NCBI GenBank assembly: GCA_013286235.1
Contig: JABDGE010000032.1
Span: 1-37,706 of the forward strand
Direction of reading: 5' to 3'
Source of the DNA: Bacteroidota bacterium
GTDB taxonomy: Bacteria > Bacteroidota > Bacteroidia > Sphingobacteriales > Sphingobacteriaceae
Length of the DNA stretch: 37,706 nucleotides
How positions within the stretch are numbered: position 1 is the first letter of the stretch; the number at the start of each line of letters is the position of its first letter. Positions 1 through 9,281 of this stretch are shown here, in pieces. The position numbers were made by a program, and so were the translations under genes. The notes below the pieces were generated by a model. It did not search any database, was not told the origin of the DNA, and saw nothing but the letters and a program-made list of their open reading frames with translations.

Positions 1-922
1 TCCCTGTTTTTTTATTCAATTTGAAAAGAAAAAAACCGGCGAGTGGGCTGTTCATCACAAAACTGCTGTCATTCAGCATATACACCCTGCTTGCCCAGTT
101 CAGGCCCTCTGCGGTCAACCAGGGGAGTTTTGAAACCACGCGCATGTTCTGTGCACGGTTATAATAGATGAGGCTGTCGGAATAAGGATTAAAGAAGATA
201 TACTCGTTTTCGCCAATCTTTTTGCAGTTTGTATCGTGATGCTTATCAGGATAAAAGGCCTTCCACCCGGCTGAAGACGGGGACACATGGTAGTAGACTT
301 TTTTTTGAAAATTGTAATAGTCCAGTTTACAATCGGCCGTATAGATCAGCGCTTCCGTATTACTTACCTTAACAATGTCCTTGGCATATAATATTCTTTT
401 ACTTTCTTCGGACGAGGCGGTGTAGTTGTCGTACCTGAAGAAAAGATGGCCTGGCCTGTCGAACTCATATACCCCGCTGGTGGAACTATACAACACCCGA
501 CCGCCCGGCAGTTCGGCAGCATCGTAAACGCCGTTATTGTAGTGTGCAAATGGATCCGTATCACTGAATCGGTAATTCCGCGTAGATCTGTTTTCAATAT
601 TTATTACCTGGAAACCCTCGCGGGTGGCAACGCCGAGGCAATTGTTGCTGAAGGGAACGAGGCTTACAATGTACGCTCCCACCAGGTTTAGCGGTTTGTT
701 GTGCGGGAAATAGCGCTCAAAAGTTTCCCCATCAAAAGAATTTAATCCTACTTCGGTCCCAATCCACATAAAGCCCTGCTTGTCGCGGGCAATGCAGGTG
801 ACGTTGTTATCGCTCAAACCGTCGGTTACTGAATAGTGTTCAAAATCCGATTCGTTAAACTGGGCTGACACAATCCCTGCATTCAGTAAAAATAAGGCGA
901 ATAATAAAAGGGATTTGGGCAT
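1..922 (-). CDS. Two-component-type propeller sensor, N-terminal part (cut by window edge)
   Basis: The minus-strand frame is open from an ATG at 922 to the left edge (about 307 codons), so the C-terminus lies outside the window. The protein starts with a signal peptide (MPKSLLLFALFLLNAGIVSA, then Q). It then reads HYSVTDGLSDNNVTCIARD and FMWIGTEVGLNSFDG, the classic opening of periplasmic two-component regulator propeller (Reg_prop) proteins of Bacteroidota, which usually continue into a Y_Y_Y domain, a membrane segment and a histidine kinase or other output. Only the sensor portion is visible, so the output type is unknown. It is divergent from the giant NHL protein gene at 1056, sharing a 133-bp gap, and resembles the kinase at 14108 in layout. 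A TACCTTTA box lies three bases before the ATG. Alternative: a full hybrid kinase or a LuxR-fused sensor. Confidence 0.85.
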   Translation of the reverse strand, partial: MPKSLLLFALFLLNAGIVSAQFNESDFEHYSVTDGLSDNNVTCIARDKQGFMWIGTEVGLNSFDGETFERYFPHNKPLNLVGAYIVSLVPFSNNCLGVATREGFQVINIENRSTRNYRFSDTDPFAHYNNGVYDAAELPGGRVLYSSTSGVYEFDRPGHLFFRYDNYTASSEESKRILYAKDIVKVSNTEALIYTADCKLDYYNFQKKVYYHVSPSSAGWKAFYPDKHHDTNCKKIGENEYIFFNPYSDSLIYYNRAQNMRVVSKLPWLTAEGLNWASRVYMLNDSSFVMNSPLAGFFLFKLNKKTG

Positions 923-925
923 CAC

Positions 926-933
926 TAAAGGTA
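926..933 (-). promoter_or_regulatory. Possible -7 box (TACCTTTA) of the left-edge sensor gene
   Basis: On the minus strand TACCTTTA ends three bases before the ATG at 922. It matches the Bacteroidota -7 consensus TAnnTTTG except for the last base. No TTTG is seen 19 bases upstream. If used, the transcript would be leaderless or nearly so. Weak evidence alone; it gains some weight from the same arrangement at 29147 and 29298. Confidence 0.25.
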
Positions 934-958
934 ATATTAAAATTATAGACCTCGCTTA

Positions 959-989
959 TTGGTAATCAAATACTACCACATTTGGTAAT
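959..989 (+). promoter_or_regulatory. Direct repeat TTGGTAAT in the divergent gap, possible operator
   Basis: TTGGTAAT occurs at 959-966 and again at 982-989 (23 bases apart, about two helical turns), in the middle of the gap between the divergent sensor (start 922) and giant surface protein (start 1056). Two equally oriented half-sites on one helix face fit a dimeric regulator. The binding protein is unknown; the NarL-type regulator at 17145 is one candidate by position only. Confidence 0.3.
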
Positions 990-1055
990 ACCGCGCCAAT
1001 ATTATTACAGGTATTTTTATGTCCCCCTGGAGTAAGAATAATATCCTGTATAAAA

Positions 1056-4000
1056 ATGAGACCTTTTTTACTAAAAGCTTTCCTGTTTTTTGGTTTGCTG
1101 CCCGTTTGCCGGGTAGCCTTTGCGCAAACCGCGCCGGCTATTAGTTATAACGGCGGCACTAATGCGGTAACGTTTGACCAGGGCAGCTCCGCTTCGTTTT
1201 TGCCAAATACTACCGGAGGGGGAACCATTCCGGGTATGGCCTACGGAGTTGTAAGTACCCCGTATGGTAATACAATAGGGGGAGTCGGCAGTGCCAATGG
1301 CACGGGTAACGCCGCGTCGTTTTACGGACCTATCGGCTTGGTTAGTGATGAAGCGGGAACCCTTTACGTTACTGACTATTCCAATAATTTGATACGTAAG
1401 ATAGTTCTTGCAACCGGTGCGGTAACCACGCTGGCGGGCAGCGGCGTAGCCGGAAATACAAATGGCACCGGCACAGCGGCTAGTTTTAATAACCCTTTTG
1501 GAATATGCATTGATCCTACTAAAACTATTTTATACGTTACAGACCGCGCAGGAATCAGAAAAATTGTTATCGCAACTGCAGTTGTTTCAACTATATCCGG
1601 CACAGCAGTCGGATACCCAGGCGGGATAACCACGGATGCTTCCGGCGCCAATTTGTATTACGCCGACGGTGAGGATAATATCCTCAAAAAAGTAATAATT
1701 TCCAGCGGAATTATAACCACCTATGCCGGAAATGGTACTGCCGGCAGCACAAATAGTACAAGCCTGACGTCGGCTGAATTTAATGATCCCGGAGACTTAG
1801 CGTTTGACGCTTCGGGAAACTTGTTCGTAGCCGACGTCCGCAACAATCAAATAAGGAAAATAAACGCCTCCGGTGTAACCTTGTATGCTGGTTCACCTAC
1901 CGGGGCGGCAGGCACTACAGACGGGACCGGAACGGCTGCGACATTTTATGGCATCAATTCCTTATCATTTGACTTGGCTGGAAACATGTATGTAAGCGAA
2001 GTATATGTAATCAGGAAGATAACGCCAGCGGCAGCAGTTAGCACCCTTGCCGGTGAAAACGGCGTTTACGGTAATACAAATGGCACTTCGTTTCTTAACT
2101 CCACCTTTGACAATCTGTTTCAATCCTATATAGATGGATCAGGCAATATGTATTTGAATAACACCTCAGATAATAACATCCGTCAACTAACCCTCGGCGG
2201 ATGGGCCATTTCCGGCGCTTTGCCCGCAGGTATCAGCTTCGACGCCACAACAGGTATCCTATCAGGCACTCCAACGGTTAACGGCAGGTTCCCGGTAGGA
2301 ATTACTGCCTACAACTTATATGGCAGCTCAACCGCAAATGTCACCATATTGGTTAATGCTCCGCCTCCAAACATCAGCTACAATACCGGCACCAACGCTG
2401 TTGCATTTATAAAAGGCAGCCCCGGGAGTAGTGTGCCAACCAATGCAGGCGGCGATGTGCCGGCAATCTCCTACGGCGTAGTAAGCACGCCTTACGGCAG
2501 TGCAACCGGCATAAGCGGCAATACTAACAATACCGGCAATGCTGCACGGTTTAGCAGCCCTGACGCCGTGGTTGCCGATGGCGCGGGAAACCTGTACGTT
2601 GCTGATGCTGCAAATAATTTGATCAGAAAGGTAGTCATTTCGACCGGTGCGGTGACGACGCTTGCCGGCAGCGGTACAACCGGCGGTGCAAACGGGACAG
2701 GCACAGCGGCCAGCTTTAACGATCCGGAGGGGATATGCATCGACCCGACAAATACCATCTTATATGTTTCAGAAGGCGGCAACGGGGACATCCGGGAAAT
2801 TATTATCGCGACCGGCGTCGTTTCAAGCATAACGGCGGTCAACGGCAGCTACACCCCGCATGGATTAGCGATCGATGCAAGCGGTACGAACCTGTATTTT
2901 GCCGATTACACCGCGAATGTGATCAGAAAGGCAGTGATTTCCAGCGGCGCGGTAACCACCTACGCGGGGAATGGTACTGCCGGAAAAACAAACAGCGCTA
3001 CACTTACATCGGCAGAATTCTTTTTTCCTTCCGGTGTGGCATTTGATGCTTCGGAAAACCTGTTTGTAGCCGACTATGGCAACAACGAAATAAGGGAAAT
3101 AAATGCCTCGGGCGTAACGCTGTTTGCCGGTTCGGCTACCGGCGCAGCCGGCTCGACTAACGCGACCGGGACATCGGCGACCTTCAGCCTTCCCCGCGCA
3201 ATTTCGTTTGATGCGGCCGGGAATATGTACGTGGGTGACATAAACAATCATCTCGTAAGAGAAATAACGCCGGCCGGCCTGGTTACAACGCTTGCGGGAG
3301 AAGCGGGCACGGCAGGGTACAGCAACGGCGCTTCGTTTACAAGCTCCACCTTTGGCTTTCCCGGCCAATCGTACATTGATGCCTCCGGCAATATGTACCT
3401 GCCAGACATAGATTACAATAACATCCGTCTGCTGACAATTTGCGGATGGGCCATTTCCGGCGTTTTGCCGGACGGAATCAGTTTTGACGCCACCACAGGT
3501 ATCCTCTCGGGCAACGCAACGGTCACTGGCGCTTTCCCGGTGGTAGTTACCGCCTATAATTTATACGGAAGCTCAACCGCAAATGTAACCATAACGGTTA
3601 GCACCCCGCCTGTGCCCAATATCAGCTACAATGCAGGCACCAACGCGGTTACGTTTATACAAGGCAGCCCCGGCAGTAATTCACCAACGAATACCGGTGG
3701 GGCCGTGCCGGCTTTGGCTTATGGTGTGGTGAGTACTCCTTACGGGAGCCTATTCGAGACCAGCGGCAACACCAACGGTATTGGCAATGGTGCACTGTTT
3801 AAAGTGCCTTTGTGTGTAGCTGGCGATGGCGCTGGAAATCTTTACGTTGTTGACGGGAGCAATAATTTGATACGTAAAATAACCACTTCAACCGGCGCTG
3901 TAACAACGCTTGCCGGCAGCGGTACAAACGGTACGATGGACGGCACGGGCACAGGGGCTAGTTTTAGCCTGCCGATGGGAATATGCATAGATCCCACCAA

Positions 4001-7000
4001 AACTATTTTATACGTTGCCGACAATGGTGGAATAAGAAAAATTGTTATTGCGACCGCCGTTGTTTCTACTTTACCTGGGACAGCAGGCGCTGACGGCTTC
4101 GGATTAACGACAGATGCAAGCGGAGCGAATTTGTATATTGCCTGTTTCACTGACAATGTTATCAGGAAAGTAGTAATTGCCACCGGGGCGTTAACCACTT
4201 ACGCCGGCAATGGTACGCAAGGAAATACGAACAGCACAACACTTACATCGGCAGAATTTAATGATCCTGAAGGTGTGGCATTTGATGGTTCGGGAAACCT
4301 GTTTGTGGCCGATGGGGGCAATAATGAAATTAGGGAAATAAATGCTTCGGGCGTAACGCTGTTTGCCGGTTCAGCTACCGGCGCTGCCGGCTCAACAAAC
4401 GGAGGCGGAACAATGACAAGCTTTAATATACCCGTATCTATATCATTCGATGCAGCGGGAAACATGTATGTAGGCGAAACTGGCAACCACTTGATAAGAA
4501 AAATAACGCCGGCAGGCGCAGTTACTACGCTTGCCGGCGAGGCGGGTATAGGGGGATTTAGCAACGGCACTTCTTTTACAACCTCTACTTTTGAATATCC
4601 TCGTCCGTCCTATATCGATGCCTCCGGCAATTTGTACATTGCGGAACCCTATGCGAACAATATCCGCCAACTCACCATTTGTGGCTATGCCATTTCCGGC
4701 ACATTACCATCGGGTATAAGTTTCGACGCCACAACAGGAATCCTATCTGGCAACGCAACCGTTACGGGTACCTTCCCGGTAGTAATTACTGCGTATAATT
4801 TTTACGGGAGTTCAACCGCCAATGTAACCATAAACTGCACTGCCGCGCCCGTGCCAAATATCAGCTACAATGCAGGCACCAATGCTATCACATTAACAGA
4901 TGGCACAAACAGCAGCAATTCGCCAGCCAATACCGGCGGCGCGGTGCCGGCATTGGCTTACGGCGTGGTAAGCACCCCTTGCGGCAGTACAACCGGCGTG
5001 AGCGGCAACACAAACAGTACAGGCAATAATGCACTGTTTAATTTTCCGACAAGTGTGGTTGGCGATGGGGCGGGAAATCTGTATGTTGCTGACCAAGGTA
5101 ATAATCTAATACGCAAAATGGTCATTTCGACAGGCGCCGTAACTACGTTCGCCGGCAGTGGCACAAGGGGTGGTACGGACGGAACTGGCACAGGGGCTAG
5201 TTTTTATGCCCCGAGCGGAATATGCATCGACCCAACCCAAACCGTTCTGTACGTTTCGGACGAAAATGGAATCAGAAAAATTGTTATCGCCACCGCCGCT
5301 GTTTCAACGCTAACAACCGCCGTTTCCGGTTGGGGATTAACTACAGATGCAACCGGAGCAAACTTGTATGCTACCGGTTCAAATGGCTATATGATAAGTA
5401 AAGTCGTAATTTCCAGTGGGACGGTAACAACTTATGCCGGGAATGGAACAGCCGGAAAAACAAACAGTACAATGCTTACATCGGCAGAATTTAACGTAGC
5501 CGAGGATGTAGGATTTGATGCTTCGGGAAATTTGTTTGTTGACGACCATGACAACAATGAGATAAGGGAAATAAATGCTTCGGGTGTAACGCTTTTTGCC
5601 GGTTCAGCTACCGGCACTTACGGCTCAACCAACGGAAACGGGACAAGTGCAAGTTTTAGCTTTCCCAACACACTATCACTAGACGCCGCAGGTAATATTT
5701 ATGTATGCGAGTTGGGCACCTCACTGATAAGGAAAATAACGCCGGCAGCCGCAGTTACAACGCTTGCGGGCGAGGCGGATGTCTTCGGAGAAACCAATGG
5801 CCCAACCCTTACAACCTCCGACTTCAACGATCTTGGCCATCCGTATATCGATGCTTCCGGCAATATGTACGTGCCTGACTATGGCAACAATAATATCCGG
5901 AAGCTAACTATCTGCGGGTGGGCAATTTCAGGCGCTTTACCCCTGGGTATAAGTTTCGACGCCACCACGGGTATCCTCTCCGGCGCTCCTTTGGTAAGCG
6001 GTACTTTCCCGGTGGTAATTACAGCCTATAATTTTTACGGCGGCTCAACCGCCAACGTAACCATAACCTGCAATACACCTACGGCCCCTAACATCAGCTA
6101 CACGCCCAACACCGAAGATTACCTGATCAACGCGCCCATAACGGCGCTAAGCCCGGCAAATTCAGGGGGTTCTATTACGGTAAGCGGTTTTGGCACAGGC
6201 GTTGCGCTAACAGGTGGCACATTAAAGAATCCCTACGGCATGGCATTCGACGCGGGCGGCAGCCTCTATGTAACCAACTATGCCACGGCCACCAACAATG
6301 TGCTGGAATACAATACCACAACCAGCGCCTATACCGGAATTTTTATCGCGAGGACGTCCTTTCCTCAAAAGCAAAACCCCACCAGTATTGTCTTCGATGC
6401 CTCCGGAAATGCTTATTCAGGGGAAGACGGTGGTTATCTTTACAAATTCACTTCTGCGGGAACTTATTCATCCACCATTACCACAAACGCCCTTGCCATT
6501 GAGGGTATGGCGATCGATGCTTCGAATAATATTTATCTTGCGGATGACTTTGGCAACGCCGTTTATGAATACAGCACAACAGGTACCCGGTTGCTGAGGA
6601 TACGGGCCTCCACTATCTTAAGTACACCCATCAACGTAGCGGTTGATGGAGGCGGCTGCATTTATGTGCTGGACGCAGGCAATCAAAATCTTCAAAAATA
6701 CACCTCGGCCGGCGTTTATGTCGCCACCCTGGTCAGCGGGCTTTCCACGCCATATGGGCTATGCTTAGATAGTTACGGCGATATCTATATCGGCGATTCC
6801 GGCACCGGCAAAGTAACCGTTTACACGCCAGCCGGCACGCTCATCACATCCATAACGGGACTCACTGATCCGAGGGGCCTGATCGTCGACGCGAGCGGCA
6901 ACCTTTATGTGTCGGATTTTACTAAGAATACCATCACCAAATATCCACCGGTTTACTATACCATCAGCGGGGGGACGCTGCCTTCAGGGATTAGCTTTAA

Positions 7001-9281
7001 CAGCAACACCGGTACTTTCAGCGGTACACCCTTAGCCGATTTCGGGCCGGTTACCTTTACCATTACCGCCAATGGGCAGTTTGGTACTTCTTCAAGCTGC
7101 ACGGAGACCATAACGGTGGGTGGGCCGCCCGTATTCAGTTATGCCAATCCGCCTGTGTACACGGTTGGTACAGGCATTTCCAATTTATCACCGACAATAA
7201 CCAGCGGCGGGCCTATCACATCCGCGTCCATCAACCCCGGCTTACCCTCAGGCTTGTCCATCACTGCTGCCGGGGTTATAACCGGCACGCCAATGGCAGT
7301 ATCGGCATCCACTGTGTACACCATTACCGCTACTAACGCGACCGGTGGTTCGGGAACGGCCATGGTAACCATTTCGGTTGCCGCGCCTCCCGTATTCGGT
7401 TACACTACACCCGTTGCTTATACCGTAGGTACTGCAATCTCTAATTTAACGCCAACTGTAGCCAGCGGCGGCCCTGTCACATCCGCTTCCATCAGCCCCG
7501 GCCTACCGGCAAGTTTATCCATCAATTCGGTTGGGGTAATAACCGGCACGCCAATGGCAGCATCCGCATCCACCGTATACACCGTCACCGCTGTTAACGC
7601 GGCCGGAGGCACAGGGACGTGCACCGTAACCATAACAGTGGGTGCGGCACCAAATATCAGCTACAATGCAGGCACTAATGCCATTACCTACACAGAGGGT
7701 ACACCCGGCAGCAACTCCCCGGCCAATACGGGCGGCGCTGTGCCGGCTACAGCTTACGGCGTGGTAAGCACCCTTTACGGCAGTACTGCAGGAGCAGCCG
7801 GCAATGCTAACGGTACCGGAAACGCCGCGCGGTTTAATCAGCTCCAGGGTCTGGCCGGCGATGGTGCAGGAAACCTGTATGTTGCCGACCAAACCAATAA
7901 TTTGATACGTAAAATCGTAATTTCAACCGGCGTGGTAACAACGTTTGCCGGCAGCGGCACAGCCGGTACTACAAACGGGACAGGTACAGCCGCCAGCTTT
8001 AATTATCCGGACGGCATATGCATAGATGCGGCGGGAGCTAATTTATATGTTGCGGACTACTACGGCGGTGATATCCGGAAAATTGTGATAGCAACCGGCG
8101 TTGTTACAACCATAGCAAGCAACTCAGCCTATGGCCCTGCCGGGTTAACCCTGGACGCTGCCGGAGCGAATTTGTACTTTGCTGATCAAAAAAGCAACAT
8201 GATCAGGGAAGTGGCGCTGTCTTCGGGTAGTGTGACCACTTACGCCGGAAATGGTACAGTTGGGAGAATAAACAGCACCACCCTCACCTCGGCAGAATTT
8301 AACCAACCTATTGATATAGCCTTTGATGCTTCGGGAAACCTATTTGTGGCAGATTATTTCAACAACGAAATAAGGGAAATAAATGCTTCGGGCGTAACGC
8401 TTTTTGCCGGTTCGCCCACGGGAGCTGTCGGCTCAACTAACGGAACCGGCGCGGCTGCAAGTTTTAATTATCCCGCCGGGGTCATATTTGATGTGGCCGG
8501 AAACCTGTATGTAGGTGAGACTAACCAGTTGAGAAAAATAGCGCCGGCAGCCGTAGTTACAACGCCCGGTATTTCAACAAACTCCGCCCTTGTCACCCCC
8601 CTTCACATGTATATCGATCCTTCCGGCAATATGTACGTGCCTGATGCCGGAACTAACAACATCAGGGAACTGCCTATTGTTGGGTGGGCAATTTCGGGCG
8701 CCTTGCCTTCGGGTATTACATTTGACGCTACCTCGGGCATTCTTTCAGGCACCGCAACGTCACCCGGCACCTACAATGTGGCGATTACGGCGTATAATTT
8801 ATACGGAAGCTCGACGGCCAATGTAGCCATAACCGTTCCCGGACCGGTGTTCAGTTACACCACCCCGCAGGTTTACACTGCCGGTACGGCAATTTCTAAC
8901 TTATCGCCAACCATCGCCAGCGGCGGCCCCCTAACATCTGCCTCCATCAGCCCCGGCTTACCTACAGGGCTATCAATAACTTCTGCCGGGGTGATAACCG
9001 GGACGCCGACAACGGCATCGCCTGCGACGTTTTATACTATCACTTCTACCAATGCCGCCGGCAACACCGCATGTGCCACGGTGGTCATTTCGATTATGCT
9101 GCCGTCGCCAAATATCAGTTATAATGGAGGTACCGATGTGGTTGCTTTTGTAAATGGGGTATCCGGCAGTAATTCACCTACCAATACAGGGGGGGGCTGT
9201 ACCGGGCATGGCTTATGGCCTGGTAACAACACCCTACGGGAGTACGACAGGTGTTGCCGGCAACACAAATGGTACCGGTAA
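1056..9281 (+). CDS. Giant secreted NHL-propeller/Ig-like protein, N-terminal 2741 residues before a frameshift
   Basis: The ATG at 1056 gives a signal peptide (residues 1-23, cleavage AFA/Q). What follows is modular. Each full module of about 411-416 residues opens with NISYNxGTNAV, holds about six NHL blades (motifs like NNLIRKI, GVVTTFAGSGT, GICIDP, LYVAD, EIREINASGVTLFAG) and closes with a He_PIG-type Ig domain (WAISGALPAGISFDATTGIL). Full modules start at residues 28, 439, 855 and 1268, a variant propeller at 1679, two Ig-only units at about 2025 and 2111, another full module at 2200, an Ig-only unit at about 2596, and a last module at 2686. This frame is lost at the eight-G run 9189-9196 and ends 30 codons later in unrelated sequence, without a T9SS tail. 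Dropping one G joins it to the reading frame up to 13362. NHL propellers commonly bind protein, glycan or RNA; a surface adhesion or binding role is inference. Confidence 0.9.
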   Translation: MRPFLLKAFLFFGLLPVCRVAFAQTAPAISYNGGTNAVTFDQGSSASFLPNTTGGGTIPGMAYGVVSTPYGNTIGGVGSANGTGNAASFYGPIGLVSDEAGTLYVTDYSNNLIRKIVLATGAVTTLAGSGVAGNTNGTGTAASFNNPFGICIDPTKTILYVTDRAGIRKIVIATAVVSTISGTAVGYPGGITTDASGANLYYADGEDNILKKVIISSGIITTYAGNGTAGSTNSTSLTSAEFNDPGDLAFDASGNLFVADVRNNQIRKINASGVTLYAGSPTGAAGTTDGTGTAATFYGINSLSFDLAGNMYVSEVYVIRKITPAAAVSTLAGENGVYGNTNGTSFLNSTFDNLFQSYIDGSGNMYLNNTSDNNIRQLTLGGWAISGALPAGISFDATTGILSGTPTVNGRFPVGITAYNLYGSSTANVTILVNAPPPNISYNTGTNAVAFIKGSPGSSVPTNAGGDVPAISYGVVSTPYGSATGISGNTNNTGNAARFSSPDAVVADGAGNLYVADAANNLIRKVVISTGAVTTLAGSGTTGGANGTGTAASFNDPEGICIDPTNTILYVSEGGNGDIREIIIATGVVSSITAVNGSYTPHGLAIDASGTNLYFADYTANVIRKAVISSGAVTTYAGNGTAGKTNSATLTSAEFFFPSGVAFDASENLFVADYGNNEIREINASGVTLFAGSATGAAGSTNATGTSATFSLPRAISFDAAGNMYVGDINNHLVREITPAGLVTTLAGEAGTAGYSNGASFTSSTFGFPGQSYIDASGNMYLPDIDYNNIRLLTICGWAISGVLPDGISFDATTGILSGNATVTGAFPVVVTAYNLYGSSTANVTITVSTPPVPNISYNAGTNAVTFIQGSPGSNSPTNTGGAVPALAYGVVSTPYGSLFETSGNTNGIGNGALFKVPLCVAGDGAGNLYVVDGSNNLIRKITTSTGAVTTLAGSGTNGTMDGTGTGASFSLPMGICIDPTKTILYVADNGGIRKIVIATAVVSTLPGTAGADGFGLTTDASGANLYIACFTDNVIRKVVIATGALTTYAGNGTQGNTNSTTLTSAEFNDPEGVAFDGSGNLFVADGGNNEIREINASGVTLFAGSATGAAGSTNGGGTMTSFNIPVSISFDAAGNMYVGETGNHLIRKITPAGAVTTLAGEAGIGGFSNGTSFTTSTFEYPRPSYIDASGNLYIAEPYANNIRQLTICGYAISGTLPSGISFDATTGILSGNATVTGTFPVVITAYNFYGSSTANVTINCTAAPVPNISYNAGTNAITLTDGTNSSNSPANTGGAVPALAYGVVSTPCGSTTGVSGNTNSTGNNALFNFPTSVVGDGAGNLYVADQGNNLIRKMVISTGAVTTFAGSGTRGGTDGTGTGASFYAPSGICIDPTQTVLYVSDENGIRKIVIATAAVSTLTTAVSGWGLTTDATGANLYATGSNGYMISKVVISSGTVTTYAGNGTAGKTNSTMLTSAEFNVAEDVGFDASGNLFVDDHDNNEIREINASGVTLFAGSATGTYGSTNGNGTSASFSFPNTLSLDAAGNIYVCELGTSLIRKITPAAAVTTLAGEADVFGETNGPTLTTSDFNDLGHPYIDASGNMYVPDYGNNNIRKLTICGWAISGALPLGISFDATTGILSGAPLVSGTFPVVITAYNFYGGSTANVTITCNTPTAPNISYTPNTEDYLINAPITALSPANSGGSITVSGFGTGVALTGGTLKNPYGMAFDAGGSLYVTNYATATNNVLEYNTTTSAYTGIFIARTSFPQKQNPTSIVFDASGNAYSGEDGGYLYKFTSAGTYSSTITTNALAIEGMAIDASNNIYLADDFGNAVYEYSTTGTRLLRIRASTILSTPINVAVDGGGCIYVLDAGNQNLQKYTSAGVYVATLVSGLSTPYGLCLDSYGDIYIGDSGTGKVTVYTPAGTLITSITGLTDPRGLIVDASGNLYVSDFTKNTITKYPPVYYTISGGTLPSGISFNSNTGTFSGTPLADFGPVTFTITANGQFGTSSSCTETITVGGPPVFSYANPPVYTVGTGISNLSPTITSGGPITSASINPGLPSGLSITAAGVITGTPMAVSASTVYTITATNATGGSGTAMVTISVAAPPVFGYTTPVAYTVGTAISNLTPTVASGGPVTSASISPGLPASLSINSVGVITGTPMAASASTVYTVTAVNAAGGTGTCTVTITVGAAPNISYNAGTNAITYTEGTPGSNSPANTGGAVPATAYGVVSTLYGSTAGAAGNANGTGNAARFNQLQGLAGDGAGNLYVADQTNNLIRKIVISTGVVTTFAGSGTAGTTNGTGTAASFNYPDGICIDAAGANLYVADYYGGDIRKIVIATGVVTTIASNSAYGPAGLTLDAAGANLYFADQKSNMIREVALSSGSVTTYAGNGTVGRINSTTLTSAEFNQPIDIAFDASGNLFVADYFNNEIREINASGVTLFAGSPTGAVGSTNGTGAAASFNYPAGVIFDVAGNLYVGETNQLRKIAPAAVVTTPGISTNSALVTPLHMYIDPSGNMYVPDAGTNNIRELPIVGWAISGALPSGITFDATSGILSGTATSPGTYNVAITAYNLYGSSTANVAITVPGPVFSYTTPQVYTAGTAISNLSPTIASGGPLTSASISPGLPTGLSITSAGVITGTPTTASPATFYTITSTNAAGNTACATVVISIMLPSPNISYNGGTDVVAFVNGVSGSNSPTNTGGGCTGHGLWPGNNTLREYDRCCRQHKWYR
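1137..6089 (+). repeat. Four tandem coding repeats of about 1.24 kb (NHL propeller plus Ig)
   Basis: The module start encoding ISYNxGTN occurs at about 1137, 2370, 3618 and 4857, and the next module begins at 6090. The unit lengths are 1233, 1248, 1239 and 1233 bp. Long stretches are near identical between units at DNA level, for example the segments coding for EIREINASGVTLFAGSATG. Such repeats can expand, contract or recombine, and they are hard to assemble from short reads. Confidence 0.85.
7128..7649 (+). repeat. Two tandem Ig-only coding repeats of about 260 bp
   Basis: Two consecutive units start at about 7128 and 7386, each opening with PPVFxY and containing SNLxPTxxSGGPxTSASI, PGLP and GVITGTPM, ending in a TVTIT-like strand. 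They are Ig-like domains without a propeller. A third copy lies at about 8841-9104, between the last two propeller modules. Confidence 0.75.

Noticed and set aside
446..691. 81-codon plus-strand frame near the left edge
   Set aside because: It is antisense to the convincing sensor frame with signal peptide and Reg_prop motifs, and has no features of its own.
1137..9104. Possible CRISPR or intergenic satellite because of regular repeats
   Set aside because: The repeats are about 1.24 kb and 0.26 kb long, in frame, and encode protein modules. There are no short direct repeats with unique spacers and no cas genes.
9154..9196. ATG at 9154 as an independent start for a second protein
   Set aside because: The residues it would add (before GGAVPG) are the out-of-frame reading of a conserved module start. 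No promoter or signal peptide is present, and the joined gene explains both parts.
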